Assembly: GCA_022616595.1 (NCBI GenBank)
Contig: JAKEEL010000210.1
Location: forward strand, 1-5,274
Length of the DNA: 5,274 nucleotides
Reading direction: 5' to 3'
Source of the DNA: Methylococcaceae bacterium
GTDB lineage: Bacteria > Pseudomonadota > Gammaproteobacteria > Methylococcales > UBA1147
Shown in pieces: positions 1 to 5,274 of the stretch; positions within the stretch are counted from its first letter, which is position 1, and each line of letters begins with the position of its first letter. The translations under genes were made by a program, and so were the position numbers. The notes beneath the pieces were generated by a model, which was given only the letters and a program-made list of their open reading frames with translations, had not been told where the DNA came from and searched no databases.

Positions 1-359
1 ATGGCTGCGGCTTCGTCGTCGAGGAATGCCCGCGTCGTCACATCCACCCGAATAAAACGACCCGGCGGCGGGGCTTCCGGCAAACCCACCGCCCAGAATG
101 GAGTAGCGGTGAAATTACCTTCGCAAAAAAAGCTGTCGAAACTGCACGCGGGTTTCAAGGCCACCGGCACCGTCGTGAGGAGGAAATAAATCCGGACGCG
201 GACATCGGCGGGCAGTTGATCGAGAGTCTCAATGCAGAGCCGGATGATGCTAGCGCACCGCGGGGTGGCGCTTTCCGACGCGTTCAGAACCAGGATCAGT
301 TCTTCGCCTGGGTCCCCTTCAACGCGACAAGTGTATTCGCAGGGTGTGGGGTGGTTCAT
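1..359 (-). CDS. Unrecognised protein, N-terminal 119 residues, cut by the left edge
   Basis: An open frame starts with ATG at 359-357 and stays open to the left edge, so the C-terminus is missing. The ATG overlaps the TGA of the upstream AAA+ fragment (356-358) as ATGA, a usual sign of translational coupling. No strong Shine-Dalgarno site is visible before it. The first half (start MNHPTPCEYTCRVEGD, then a stretch with EELILVLNASES and later DVRVRIYFL) looks like a normal soluble alpha/beta protein with alternating hydrophobic strands. The second half is rich in Cys, Phe and Pro and is less protein-like. A run of seven T on this strand (plus 125-131) sits there, so a further frameshift cannot be excluded. 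I do not recognise the family and assign no function. By position it was probably the partner of the AAA+ gene. The plus-strand open frame over the same bases (1-189) looks like a shadow. Confidence 0.5.
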   Translation of the reverse strand, partial: MNHPTPCEYTCRVEGDPGEELILVLNASESATPRCASIIRLCIETLDQLPADVRVRIYFLLTTVPVALKPACSFDSFFCEGNFTATPFWAVGLPEAPPPGRFIRVDVTTRAFLDDEAAA

Positions 360-1372
360 GATGCCACCGTGATCTCGATGCCGCCGTTCGGTTTTGATTG
401 TTCCAGGTGAAACTGCCGGTTGGACGCATTTTCATGTTCCGCCCTGAGCACCTCGCGGGCCAGAGGCAGCATCACTTCATCGTTGATCGCGTTGGTGATG
501 CCGCGTCCGCCAAAGCGGCCGATGTGGGTCCCGTAACGATTCACCAACCAATCGACCACTTCGTCATTGAAATGCAAGTGGTGATTCTGCCGGCGGTATT
601 TGTCCGCGAATTCGTCGGCGATGCGTCGCAGATGGGACAGTATGATGTTCTTCTGGACCTCGACACTGTGGATGTAATTGAAAGGGATGATGTTATTTCC
701 GATCCGGTTGAGCAGTTCCGGACGCGCGATTTCATACAGAAAGAAATTTTCCAGCACGCTGCGGAAGTGTTCACGAACCCGTTGTTGCCGTTCGTCTTCG
801 GTTGCATTGGCGGTGAGGAGCCGATCCAAGGCCGACTGCTCGGCGATCGGATTGCCGCGGCTGTCGAGCGCGCGGGCGCCGATGTTGGAAGTGAAGATCA
901 CCACGGTTTCGGTAAAGAACACGGTCTGCCCGCGGCTGTCCGCATCGGTGCGGTCGTGCAGTTCCCGGACGATGGCGTCCAGATCATGCAGGTATAGCCC
1001 ATCGGTGAGATCGGCGGCCAATTCCCGATGGGGATAGCCGGAGCCGAGTCTATGGCACAGGTAAGCCGATCGGTCGGATTTATCGGGCAGCGGGACCGGC
1101 AGAACCCGGACTTTGGGATCGTGGGTGTATAGTTCCAGCGGCAGTTGGGTATCCAGAAGCGCCACCATGATCAGGCGGTGGTCCGGCCTGATGTTTTCGA
1201 TGATTTTTTCGAGCCACAACAGGACTTCTTTTTCATCATCCTGGTAACCGCTCTTATAGGCGATTACCTTGTCCAGGTAGTAGAGCAGAAAAAGTCGACC
1301 GGTTGTCGGCTCCGCCGCCTGCTCAACCCAAGTCGCAAATATTCGCGAGAGAGGGACTTGTTGGCCCGTGTT
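356..1372 (-). pseudogene. AAA+ ATPase (ClpB-like), C-terminal fragment lacking the nucleotide-binding motifs
   Basis: This is the continuation, in the -1 frame, of the gene that starts at 1731. The frame is open from 1450 to the TGA at 356-358. It has no ATG, GTG or TTG before a TTG at 1219, so it is unlikely to be a separate gene. The first part (about 1300-960) resembles the end of an AAA domain: a strand ending in LLYYLDK, where a Walker B DE would be expected, a strand LIMVALLD at the sensor-1 position, then PLPDKSDR and a helical lid ending DLDAIVRE. From about 950 it matches the back half of a ClpB/Hsp100 second AAA domain: DSRGQTV, TVVIFTSN (sensor 1), RPELLNR (arginine finger region) and FGGRG (sensor 2), then the small C-terminal subdomain. 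The P-loop and Walker B of that second domain are absent. As it stands it should not hydrolyse ATP. A decayed gene is most likely; a naturally compact ATPase-dead protein or a sequencing or assembly error is possible. Confidence 0.72.
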
Positions 1373-1731
1373 GAGAGTCCGTGGGCGGGTACTGGATAAT
1401 TGGTCGTCTGCAACCTGATTTGTTGGAGGTGAAAATCGATCCGTCCCCGGTCATGGGTGTCCACCGAAAAAACGATGCGGCTGCCACGTTCGCCGGGTTT
1501 TTCAAAGCTGGGTTCGGTGGTCTCGGTAAAATGGAGATCCAGTGCGACTTGCCGCAAGGCCCCGAGCAACGCTCGCGGAGCGGTGAGACCGAACATGTCG
1601 TTGAGCCTTTCATCCAGTTGTTTTCGCAGTTCCGTGCGCTCCGCCTGTAAACCTTGCAGACTTTGCAAAAGATTCAGTTTTTCGTCTTGTTCTCGTTTGA
1701 GTTGCACTTCGGTATATTTTTGCCCACTCAT
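1264..1731 (-). CDS. N-terminal coiled-coil fragment of the broken AAA+ gene
   Basis: The frame begins with ATG at 1731-1729, preceded at a good distance by an AAAGGAG ribosome site, so this is the true start of the gene. Residues about 5-48 are charged and heptad-like (Lys, Glu, Gln and Leu rich), predicting a coiled coil. The next part, to about residue 110, contains beta-strand-like segments such as SRIVFSVDTHDRG and RIDFHLQQIRLQ. The last 40 or so residues are Arg- and Ser-rich and end at a TAA at 1264-1266. They look like out-of-frame translation of the AAA+ sequence, which reads well in the -1 frame from about 1372 (LNTGQQVPLSRIF onwards). The product, 155 residues, is therefore probably a truncated protein with an aberrant tail. 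I do not recognise the N-terminal domain by itself. The arrangement coiled coil then AAA+ domains is what can be seen. Confidence 0.6.
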   Translation of the reverse strand: MSGQKYTEVQLKREQDEKLNLLQSLQGLQAERTELRKQLDERLNDMFGLTAPRALLGALRQVALDLHFTETTEPSFEKPGERGSRIVFSVDTHDRGRIDFHLQQIRLQTTNYPVPAHGLSTRANKSLSREYLRLGLSRRRSRQPVDFFCSTTWTR

Positions 1732-1737
1732 CGATCG

Positions 1738-1744
1738 CTCCTTT
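1738..1744 (-). promoter_or_regulatory. Ribosome binding site of the AAA+ gene
   Basis: On the minus strand AAAGGAG lies six bases before the ATG at 1731. It fixes the start of the coiled-coil/AAA+ gene and shows that translation initiation is intact although the downstream reading frame is broken. Confidence 0.75.
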
Positions 1745-1964
1745 GGCTTATGAAAGTTTGGCTCAAGATGGATTCCGGACAGTTCATTATTCTACGCGGT
1801 CGGCAATGCCAGAAGTAGCATCCGGCGATACCGGGGAAAACGCAAGACGATGTACAGAGCGGCGATTATCTTCGTGGGTCGAGGGTAGTCAACCGACCTG
1901 CAGTTTTTCATTTTAAAGACAGAGCCTTTTCATGGTGCACGACAAAGTAACATTAGTGAAAAAA

Positions 1965-1980
1965 TGGCACCGGATGTGCT
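1965..1980 (+). promoter_or_regulatory. Sigma-54 (RpoN) promoter upstream of flgA
   Basis: The sequence TGGCACCGGATGTGCT matches the sigma-54 consensus TGGCAC-N5-TTGCW at all but one position. The essential GG (1966-1967) and GC (1978-1979) are exactly ten bases apart. Transcription would start near 1990, giving a leader of about 30 nt to the flgA ATG at 2020. This rules against the in-frame TTG at 1981 as start. In polar-flagellated gammaproteobacteria, flgA and other middle flagellar genes are RpoN-dependent and activated by FleQ/FlrC-type enhancer-binding proteins. I did not identify an activator site in the bases upstream (1732-1964), which lie between this promoter and the divergent AAA+ gene. 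Confidence 0.8.
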
Positions 1981-2019
1981 TTGTTTGATGAATTATCCGG
2001 TCGCTCATTTTCTGATCCC

Positions 2020-2724
2020 ATGCGCATCCTATGTATATTCTGGCTTTCCATTTGGCTCAATCCAATGGTTGCAGAAGCTGCTGAACCCGATCCCTACGAA
2101 GCCCACTCGACGATCCAGAACGCTGTGATTCAATTTATCGAGTCAAATTTACGTCACATATACTCACGATTTGAAATCGACTTCCAAGCGATGGACCAGC
2201 GACTTAAATTGGACCGTTGCCAGTCTCCGCTGGAATTATTTTTCCCGCCGGGCCAACGCGAAATCGGCCCGGTGACAATCGGAGTCCGATGCCGGGAAAC
2301 CAAACCCTGGCTGATCTATGTTCGAGCCCGGATCAAAGCCTTCGGCCCGGCGGTCGTAACGCGCAGACCCTTAGGCAACGGAACACTGATCACAACCGAG
2401 GATATCGGTCTGAAAGAGGTCGAACTCACACGGATGCATCAACCATTTTTCGATGATCCAGATCGCGTTCTGGGCAAGGAATTACGGTGGTCTCTGGCCG
2501 CTGGAAGCATACTTACGGCGAACCAATTGTTGATTCCGAAAGCCGTGAAAAAAGGCCAGCAGGTGATTATCCAGGCGATCGACAGCGGACTGCAGATCAG
2601 GATGAAAGGTGCGGCCCTGTCGGATGGAATAACGGGGCAGAAGATCGCCGTGAAGAACTTGAGTTCCAATCGAATCGTAGAAGGAACCGTAACAAGCCCT
2701 GGAATTGTCCAAGTCCAATTCTGA
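2020..2724 (+). CDS. flgA: FlgA, flagellar basal body P-ring assembly chaperone
   Basis: FlgA is a periplasmic chaperone that helps FlgI assemble into the P ring around the flagellar rod. The 234-residue product fits the family length. ATG 2020 is preferred because it directly precedes a signal peptide: Arg at residue 2, a hydrophobic stretch to about residue 18, and a likely AEA cleavage site at 18-20. It also lies downstream of the predicted sigma-54 start point, unlike the in-frame TTG at 1981. Cys67 (in LDRCQSP) and Cys91 (in GVRCRE) form the pair expected for a disulfide in the N-terminal domain. A SAF-type domain follows (about 110-172, with ITTEDIGLKEVEL and GKELRWSLAAGS). The C-terminal beta domain (about 176-234) carries KGQQVIIQAIDSGLQIRMKG and GQKIAVKN. 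No clear Shine-Dalgarno site is seen. It heads the flgA-flgM-flgN block, but flgM has its own promoter. Confidence 0.93.
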   Translation: MRILCIFWLSIWLNPMVAEAAEPDPYEAHSTIQNAVIQFIESNLRHIYSRFEIDFQAMDQRLKLDRCQSPLELFFPPGQREIGPVTIGVRCRETKPWLIYVRARIKAFGPAVVTRRPLGNGTLITTEDIGLKEVELTRMHQPFFDDPDRVLGKELRWSLAAGSILTANQLLIPKAVKKGQQVIIQAIDSGLQIRMKGAALSDGITGQKIAVKNLSSNRIVEGTVTSPGIVQVQF

Positions 2725-2758
2725 ACTATACTTTCACAAGGAAAGCCAACGGCATGAC

Positions 2759-2785
2759 TAAAGTTCAAGACCAATGAGCCGATAA
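2759..2785 (+). promoter_or_regulatory. Sigma-28 (FliA) promoter for flgM-flgN
   Basis: TAAAGTTC (2759-2766), an 11-base spacer, and GCCGATAA (2778-2785) match the FliA consensus TAAAGTTT-N11-GCCGATAA at 15 of 16 positions with exact spacing. Transcription should begin a few bases after 2785, giving a leader of about 30 nt before flgM. It places flgM, the inhibitor of sigma-28, under sigma-28 itself, which is the known late-gene feedback arrangement. Read-through from flgA may add basal expression. Confidence 0.92.
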
Positions 2786-2820
2786 ACGGACACAATGTAA
2801 CTCATCAAGCAGCAGTAAAC

Positions 2821-3126
2821 ATGTCAATTGACCTTAGGACTGTAGGCAGGCACCCGAAAGTGACGGCTCCGAAACAGAATTCCGCCGGGGCCACCGTAAA
2901 GCACTTCGAAAATCCTCGCTCGGGGAACGCTGAGCCAGCCGCCGTTCAATTTACCGATGCGGGATCGATCCTTCAAAACGCGGAGCGGTTGGTCGCGGGA
3001 TTGCCGGTCGTGGATGCGAGTCGAGTGTCGGTCATTACGGCATCGCTCGACGACGGAACCTACATCGTCAATTCAGAACGCGTCGCCGAAAAAATAATTG
3101 AATTCGAACAAGCGTTGCCCGGTTAA
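2821..3126 (+). CDS. flgM: FlgM, anti-sigma-28 factor
   Basis: FlgM binds sigma-28 (FliA) in the cytoplasm and blocks late flagellar and chemotaxis genes until the hook is complete. It is then exported through the flagellum and the block is released. The 101 residues fit the family. The N-terminal half is polar and low in structure (Ser, Lys, Pro and Asn rich), as expected of a protein unfolded before binding. The C-terminal sigma-binding half carries the family pattern, from VDASRVSVI at about 64-72 through LDDGTYIVNSERVAEKIIEFE at 76-96. ATG 2821 lies about 30 nt after the expected sigma-28 transcript start; its Shine-Dalgarno is weak. The stop TAA (3124-3126) is ten bases before flgN, so both are one transcript. 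Confidence 0.92.
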   Translation: MSIDLRTVGRHPKVTAPKQNSAGATVKHFENPRSGNAEPAAVQFTDAGSILQNAERLVAGLPVVDASRVSVITASLDDGTYIVNSERVAEKIIEFEQALPG

Positions 3127-3136
3127 GCGTGAAGCG

Positions 3137-3628
3137 ATGAAACCGGAAGCTTACAGTTTGCTTGTCGAGATTTTGCGCGACACACTGGATGAAGTCAGTC
3201 ATTTGCATGAGCTTCTGCTGCGGGAAGGCCAGGTCTTGACGGACCGGCACGCAGACGAAATCAATTCCGTAGCGAAGAAAAAACAGGAATCGGTAAACCG
3301 CATCCGGCACCTGACGAATTTACAGCACGAGTTTTTTGAGGCTAAAAAGCTTCCGGACGGCGAAACAGGGCTTAACCACTATCTCGAACGATTTCGTGAA
3401 GACGATCCGCATACACTCGAACTCCGAGCCTACCGGGAAAACATCAAGCGTTGCCTCGATCAATGCAAAGAATCGAACGAGCGCAACGGAGCCCGCATAG
3501 AACTCATGAATCGGCACACGCGGCGCGCAATCGATTTCCTCAGAAACCAGGGAAATCAACCCCATACCTATGGACCGGACGGAAACACTCAACAAACTCC
3601 GTTGTCCCGGGCCAGGTTCTCGGTTTGA
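3137..3628 (+). CDS. flgN: FlgN, flagellar export chaperone
   Basis: FlgN is a cytoplasmic chaperone that keeps the hook-filament junction proteins FlgK and FlgL unfolded and delivers them to the flagellar type III export gate. The 163-residue product is close to the usual 140-160. Nearly all of it is predicted helical. It has a long charged N-terminal helix with hydrophobic heptads (LLVEILRDTLDEVSHLHELL), a second with KKKQESVNRIRHLTNLQ, and a C-terminal helix with NGARIELMNRHTRRAIDFL. This ends in a flexible Gly/Asn/Gln-rich tail (YGPDGNTQQT), as in other FlgN proteins. ATG 3137 is chosen over the in-frame TTG at 3098, which lies inside flgM. Position directly after flgM, in the same sigma-28 transcript, supports the call more than sequence alone, because FlgN proteins diverge quickly. 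Confidence 0.88.
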   Translation: MKPEAYSLLVEILRDTLDEVSHLHELLLREGQVLTDRHADEINSVAKKKQESVNRIRHLTNLQHEFFEAKKLPDGETGLNHYLERFREDDPHTLELRAYRENIKRCLDQCKESNERNGARIELMNRHTRRAIDFLRNQGNQPHTYGPDGNTQQTPLSRARFSV

Positions 3629-3789
3629 GTGCAAATTCCTTGGTCCTGCTGGACACGACGCAAGCCGAAAAACACGCCAGTCGCGGACCCTTGAATCAAG
3701 CTTCGACCCAGCAGCACGCGCCAAACCGCGTAACAGACAGGTTTGTTCGCGTTGCAACCTTGCCTGCGAAAAAGCTTAACCCCGACAAG
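3629..3789. other. Convergent intergenic region between flgN and tyrS
   Basis: These 161 bases separate the convergent stops of flgN and tyrS. A strong bidirectional terminator would be expected here, but I see no GC-rich hairpin followed by a T-tract on either strand. The best candidate is a bulged nine-pair stem between 3724-3734 and 3745-3753 without a T-run. Short open frames cross the region but run over flgN or antisense to tyrS and look like shadows. Confidence 0.5.
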
Positions 3790-4986
3790 TCAGAGCAACT
3801 GCACCCTGGCAAATTTTCTCTTGCCAACCTGGTAGACTTGTGTCGTACCGGAAGTAAGAACCAGTTTGGTATCGGAAACTGTTTCGCCATCGATCCGTAC
3901 TCCGCCTTGCTTTAACACGCGATAGGATTCGGAAGTACTGGATGTGAGCCCGACGTCCTTCAGAAGGTTGGCAATCGCGTAGCCTTGTTCGGGTGCCGTG
4001 AGACTTTTCAGTTCCAAATCATCCGGAATCGCGCCTTTCTGGAATCGGGCCTGAAATGATTCCAACGCGTTCCGGGCCGCCCCGGCACTGTGGAAACGCG
4101 TCACGATTTCATCGGCCAGACGAAACTTGAAGTCCCTCGGATTGGCTCCCGACCCGCACTGCCGTTGCCAATCCTTGATTTCCTCGATCGGCTGAAAACT
4201 GAGTAATTCAAAATATCGCCACATCAATTCATCGGAAATGGACATGATCTTGCCGAACATTTCGTTAGCCGGATCGGCAATTGCAATGTAATTACCGAGT
4301 GACTTGGACATTTTCTGCACCCCGTCGAGTCCTTCCAGGATCGGCATGGTGATCACCACCTGGGGCGCCTGCCCGTAGTTTTCCTGTAGCTGACGTCCGA
4401 CCAGCAGGTTGAATTTCTGGTCGGTGCCTCCAAGCTCGATGTCCGCTTTCAATACCACCGAATCGTAGCCTTGAATCAAGGGATAAAGAAATTCATGGAT
4501 CGCGATCGGCTGCCCGCTCTTGTACCGTTTGCTGAAATCGTCGCGTTCCAGCATTCTGGCCACCGTATGTTGCGAGGCGAGTTCAAGCAAACCGGCGGTT
4601 CCGAGCTCGGTAATCCACTTCGAATTGAATCTGACCGAAGTCTTTTCAGGATCCAGGATCTTGAAAATCTGTGCCTCATAGGTCGCGGCATTTTCGACAA
4701 TCTGTTCTCTCGACAGAGGTTTCCGGGTCACATTTTTCCCGGCTGGATCTCCTATCATTCCGGTAAAATCACCGATCAGAAACAGGATATCATGCCCAAG
4801 ATCCTGAAATTGCTTTAATTTGTTAATTAATACGGTATGGCCGAGATGCAGATCTGGCGCGGTTGGATCAAAACCGGCCTTGATTCGAAGCGGCCTGTTC
4901 TCGGAAAGTTTTGCTTCCAGGTTCTCCTCGGTGAGAATCTCGTCGGTCCCCCGACGGATCAACGACAACAATTCGGCGTTAGACAT
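3790..4986 (-). CDS. tyrS: Tyrosyl-tRNA synthetase
   Basis: This cytoplasmic class I aminoacyl-tRNA synthetase activates tyrosine with ATP and charges tRNA-Tyr. The 398-residue product is complete. The HIGH-type motif is HLGH at 47-50 (in PDLHLGHTVL) and the KMSKS loop is exact at 225-229. The tyrosine-pocket pattern Y168, Q172, D175 lies in YPLIQGYDS, and GGTDQ is at 186-190. An S4 RNA-binding domain occupies about 335-398 (ending YQVGKRKFARVQLL). The pocket residues and length fit the shorter TyrS type found in many gammaproteobacteria rather than the 424-residue E. coli type. ATG 4986 is chosen because it is preceded by a Shine-Dalgarno site and begins the conserved N-terminus MSNAELLSLIRRG; the frame extends upstream to 5049 without support. 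It is convergent with flgN and appears unrelated to the flagellar block functionally. Confidence 0.96.
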   Translation of the reverse strand: MSNAELLSLIRRGTDEILTEENLEAKLSENRPLRIKAGFDPTAPDLHLGHTVLINKLKQFQDLGHDILFLIGDFTGMIGDPAGKNVTRKPLSREQIVENAATYEAQIFKILDPEKTSVRFNSKWITELGTAGLLELASQHTVARMLERDDFSKRYKSGQPIAIHEFLYPLIQGYDSVVLKADIELGGTDQKFNLLVGRQLQENYGQAPQVVITMPILEGLDGVQKMSKSLGNYIAIADPANEMFGKIMSISDELMWRYFELLSFQPIEEIKDWQRQCGSGANPRDFKFRLADEIVTRFHSAGAARNALESFQARFQKGAIPDDLELKSLTAPEQGYAIANLLKDVGLTSSTSESYRVLKQGGVRIDGETVSDTKLVLTSGTTQVYQVGKRKFARVQLL

Positions 4987-4989
4987 ACA

Positions 4990-4997
4990 CTCCTCTT
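4990..4997 (-). promoter_or_regulatory. Ribosome binding site of tyrS
   Basis: On the minus strand AAGAGGAG precedes the ATG at 4986 with a short three-base gap (TGT). It decides the start in favour of the 398-residue protein over the upstream in-frame extension to 5049. Confidence 0.7.
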
Positions 4998-5274
4998 GGG
5001 GTATCTTAAGTATTCCGCGCAACGATACCAGATCCGTATTTAACAGCAATCCTCGACGTCCGTCTCATGACAATTTTCCCGGACGGCCGGCAGCTTTGTT
5101 GGCCCGCTAATTGCTGTTTTCGGAACTAAAAACCTTTCCAGGCCATAACATTTCCGCAATTCGATCGGTTTAATGCAAGCCCTGGAAAATTGATGAGAAT
5201 TTGCTCACGCGTCAGGCGACTGACAGACTTTCCGATCGAGGGCCGCACCGAACCTGTGAATGTTGCTGCACTGA
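4998..5274. other. Upstream region of tyrS, no supported gene
   Basis: About 280 bases from the tyrS leader to the right edge hold no gene I can support. On the minus strand a weak sigma-70-like pair, TTGCTG then TATCGT with a 16-base spacer, lies about 45-80 bases before the tyrS start and could be its promoter, but the match is poor. Two short frames touch the right edge: a plus frame from ATG 5193 (27 codons) and a minus frame ending in TAG at 5126 (48 codons). Either could be a fragment of a neighbouring gene; neither resembles a family I know. Confidence 0.4.
5135..5188. repeat. Inverted repeat TTTCCAGG / CCTGGAAA
   Basis: TTTCCAGG at 5135-5142 and its exact reverse complement CCTGGAAA at 5181-5188 are separated by 38 bases. 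On the minus strand the second arm is followed by GGTTTTT, so the element could act as a weak terminator for a gene entering from the right. The loop is long for an intrinsic terminator, so a protein-binding pair or chance is equally possible. Confidence 0.35.

Noticed and set aside
398..997. Long plus-strand open frame of 199 codons
   Set aside because: It is antisense to the AAA+ fragment, whose minus frame has clear ClpB-type motifs. The plus frame has none and no ribosome site was seen; it follows from codon bias of the real strand.
1340..1380. GLSTRANKS in the 0 frame as a P-loop
   Set aside because: It lacks the second glycine of GxxxxGK[ST], lies too close to the Walker B-like strand, and falls where the other frame already reads well as protein.
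3724..3753. Hairpin between flgN and tyrS as a bidirectional terminator
   Set aside because: The stem needs two bulges and neither strand has a T-tract after it.
3320..3757. Minus-strand open frame of 145 codons over flgN
   Set aside because: It is antisense to flgN and has no recognisable motif. Flagellar context and codon pattern favour the plus strand.
3689..4481. CCTTGAATCAAG occurring at 3689 and 4470
   Set aside because: A 12-base self-complementary match, once between genes and once inside tyrS coding sequence. It looks like coincidence, not a repeat family.
1..5274. CRISPR array, tRNA or rRNA gene, insertion sequence, attachment site
   Set aside because: No regularly spaced repeats, cloverleaf, rRNA-like stretch, transposase motif or terminal repeats were seen on either strand.

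Overview
The window looks like chromosomal DNA from a flagellated gammaproteobacterium. The evidence is a short-form (about 398 residue) tyrosyl-tRNA synthetase, a flgA-flgM-flgN flagellar block, and two textbook flagellar promoters, one sigma-54 type and one sigma-28 type. I would not name a genus. The sequence is moderately GC-rich.

Left part (1-1731, all minus strand): this is the remains of an unfamiliar two-gene unit. A gene starting at 1731 with a good Shine-Dalgarno site encodes a coiled-coil N-terminus. It then runs out of frame, and the matching AAA+ part continues in the -1 frame down to 356. That AAA+ part carries the end of one AAA-like domain joined directly to the back half of a ClpB-type AAA domain. 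No Walker A (P-loop) motif and no Walker B aspartate-glutamate pair remain anywhere. It therefore reads as a decayed or rearranged AAA+ gene with at least two lesions, one frameshift and one internal in-frame loss. The next gene starts in an ATGA overlap at 359 and runs off the left edge; I do not recognise it.

Middle (1732-3628, plus strand): this is a flagellar block. A sigma-54 promoter (GG-N10-GC) lies about 40 bp upstream of flgA, which encodes the periplasmic P-ring assembly chaperone. A nearly perfect sigma-28 (FliA) promoter lies between flgA and flgM and should drive flgM (anti-sigma-28) and flgN (export chaperone for hook-associated proteins). The layout encodes the flagellar timing circuit: flgA comes on with the RpoN-dependent middle genes, while flgM is made under the sigma factor that it inhibits.

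Right part (3790-5274): tyrS lies on the minus strand, convergent with flgN, with intact HIGH-type and KMSKS signatures and an S4 domain. The 288 bases upstream of tyrS, up to the right edge, hold no gene I can support, only an inverted repeat and two short open frames cut by the edge.
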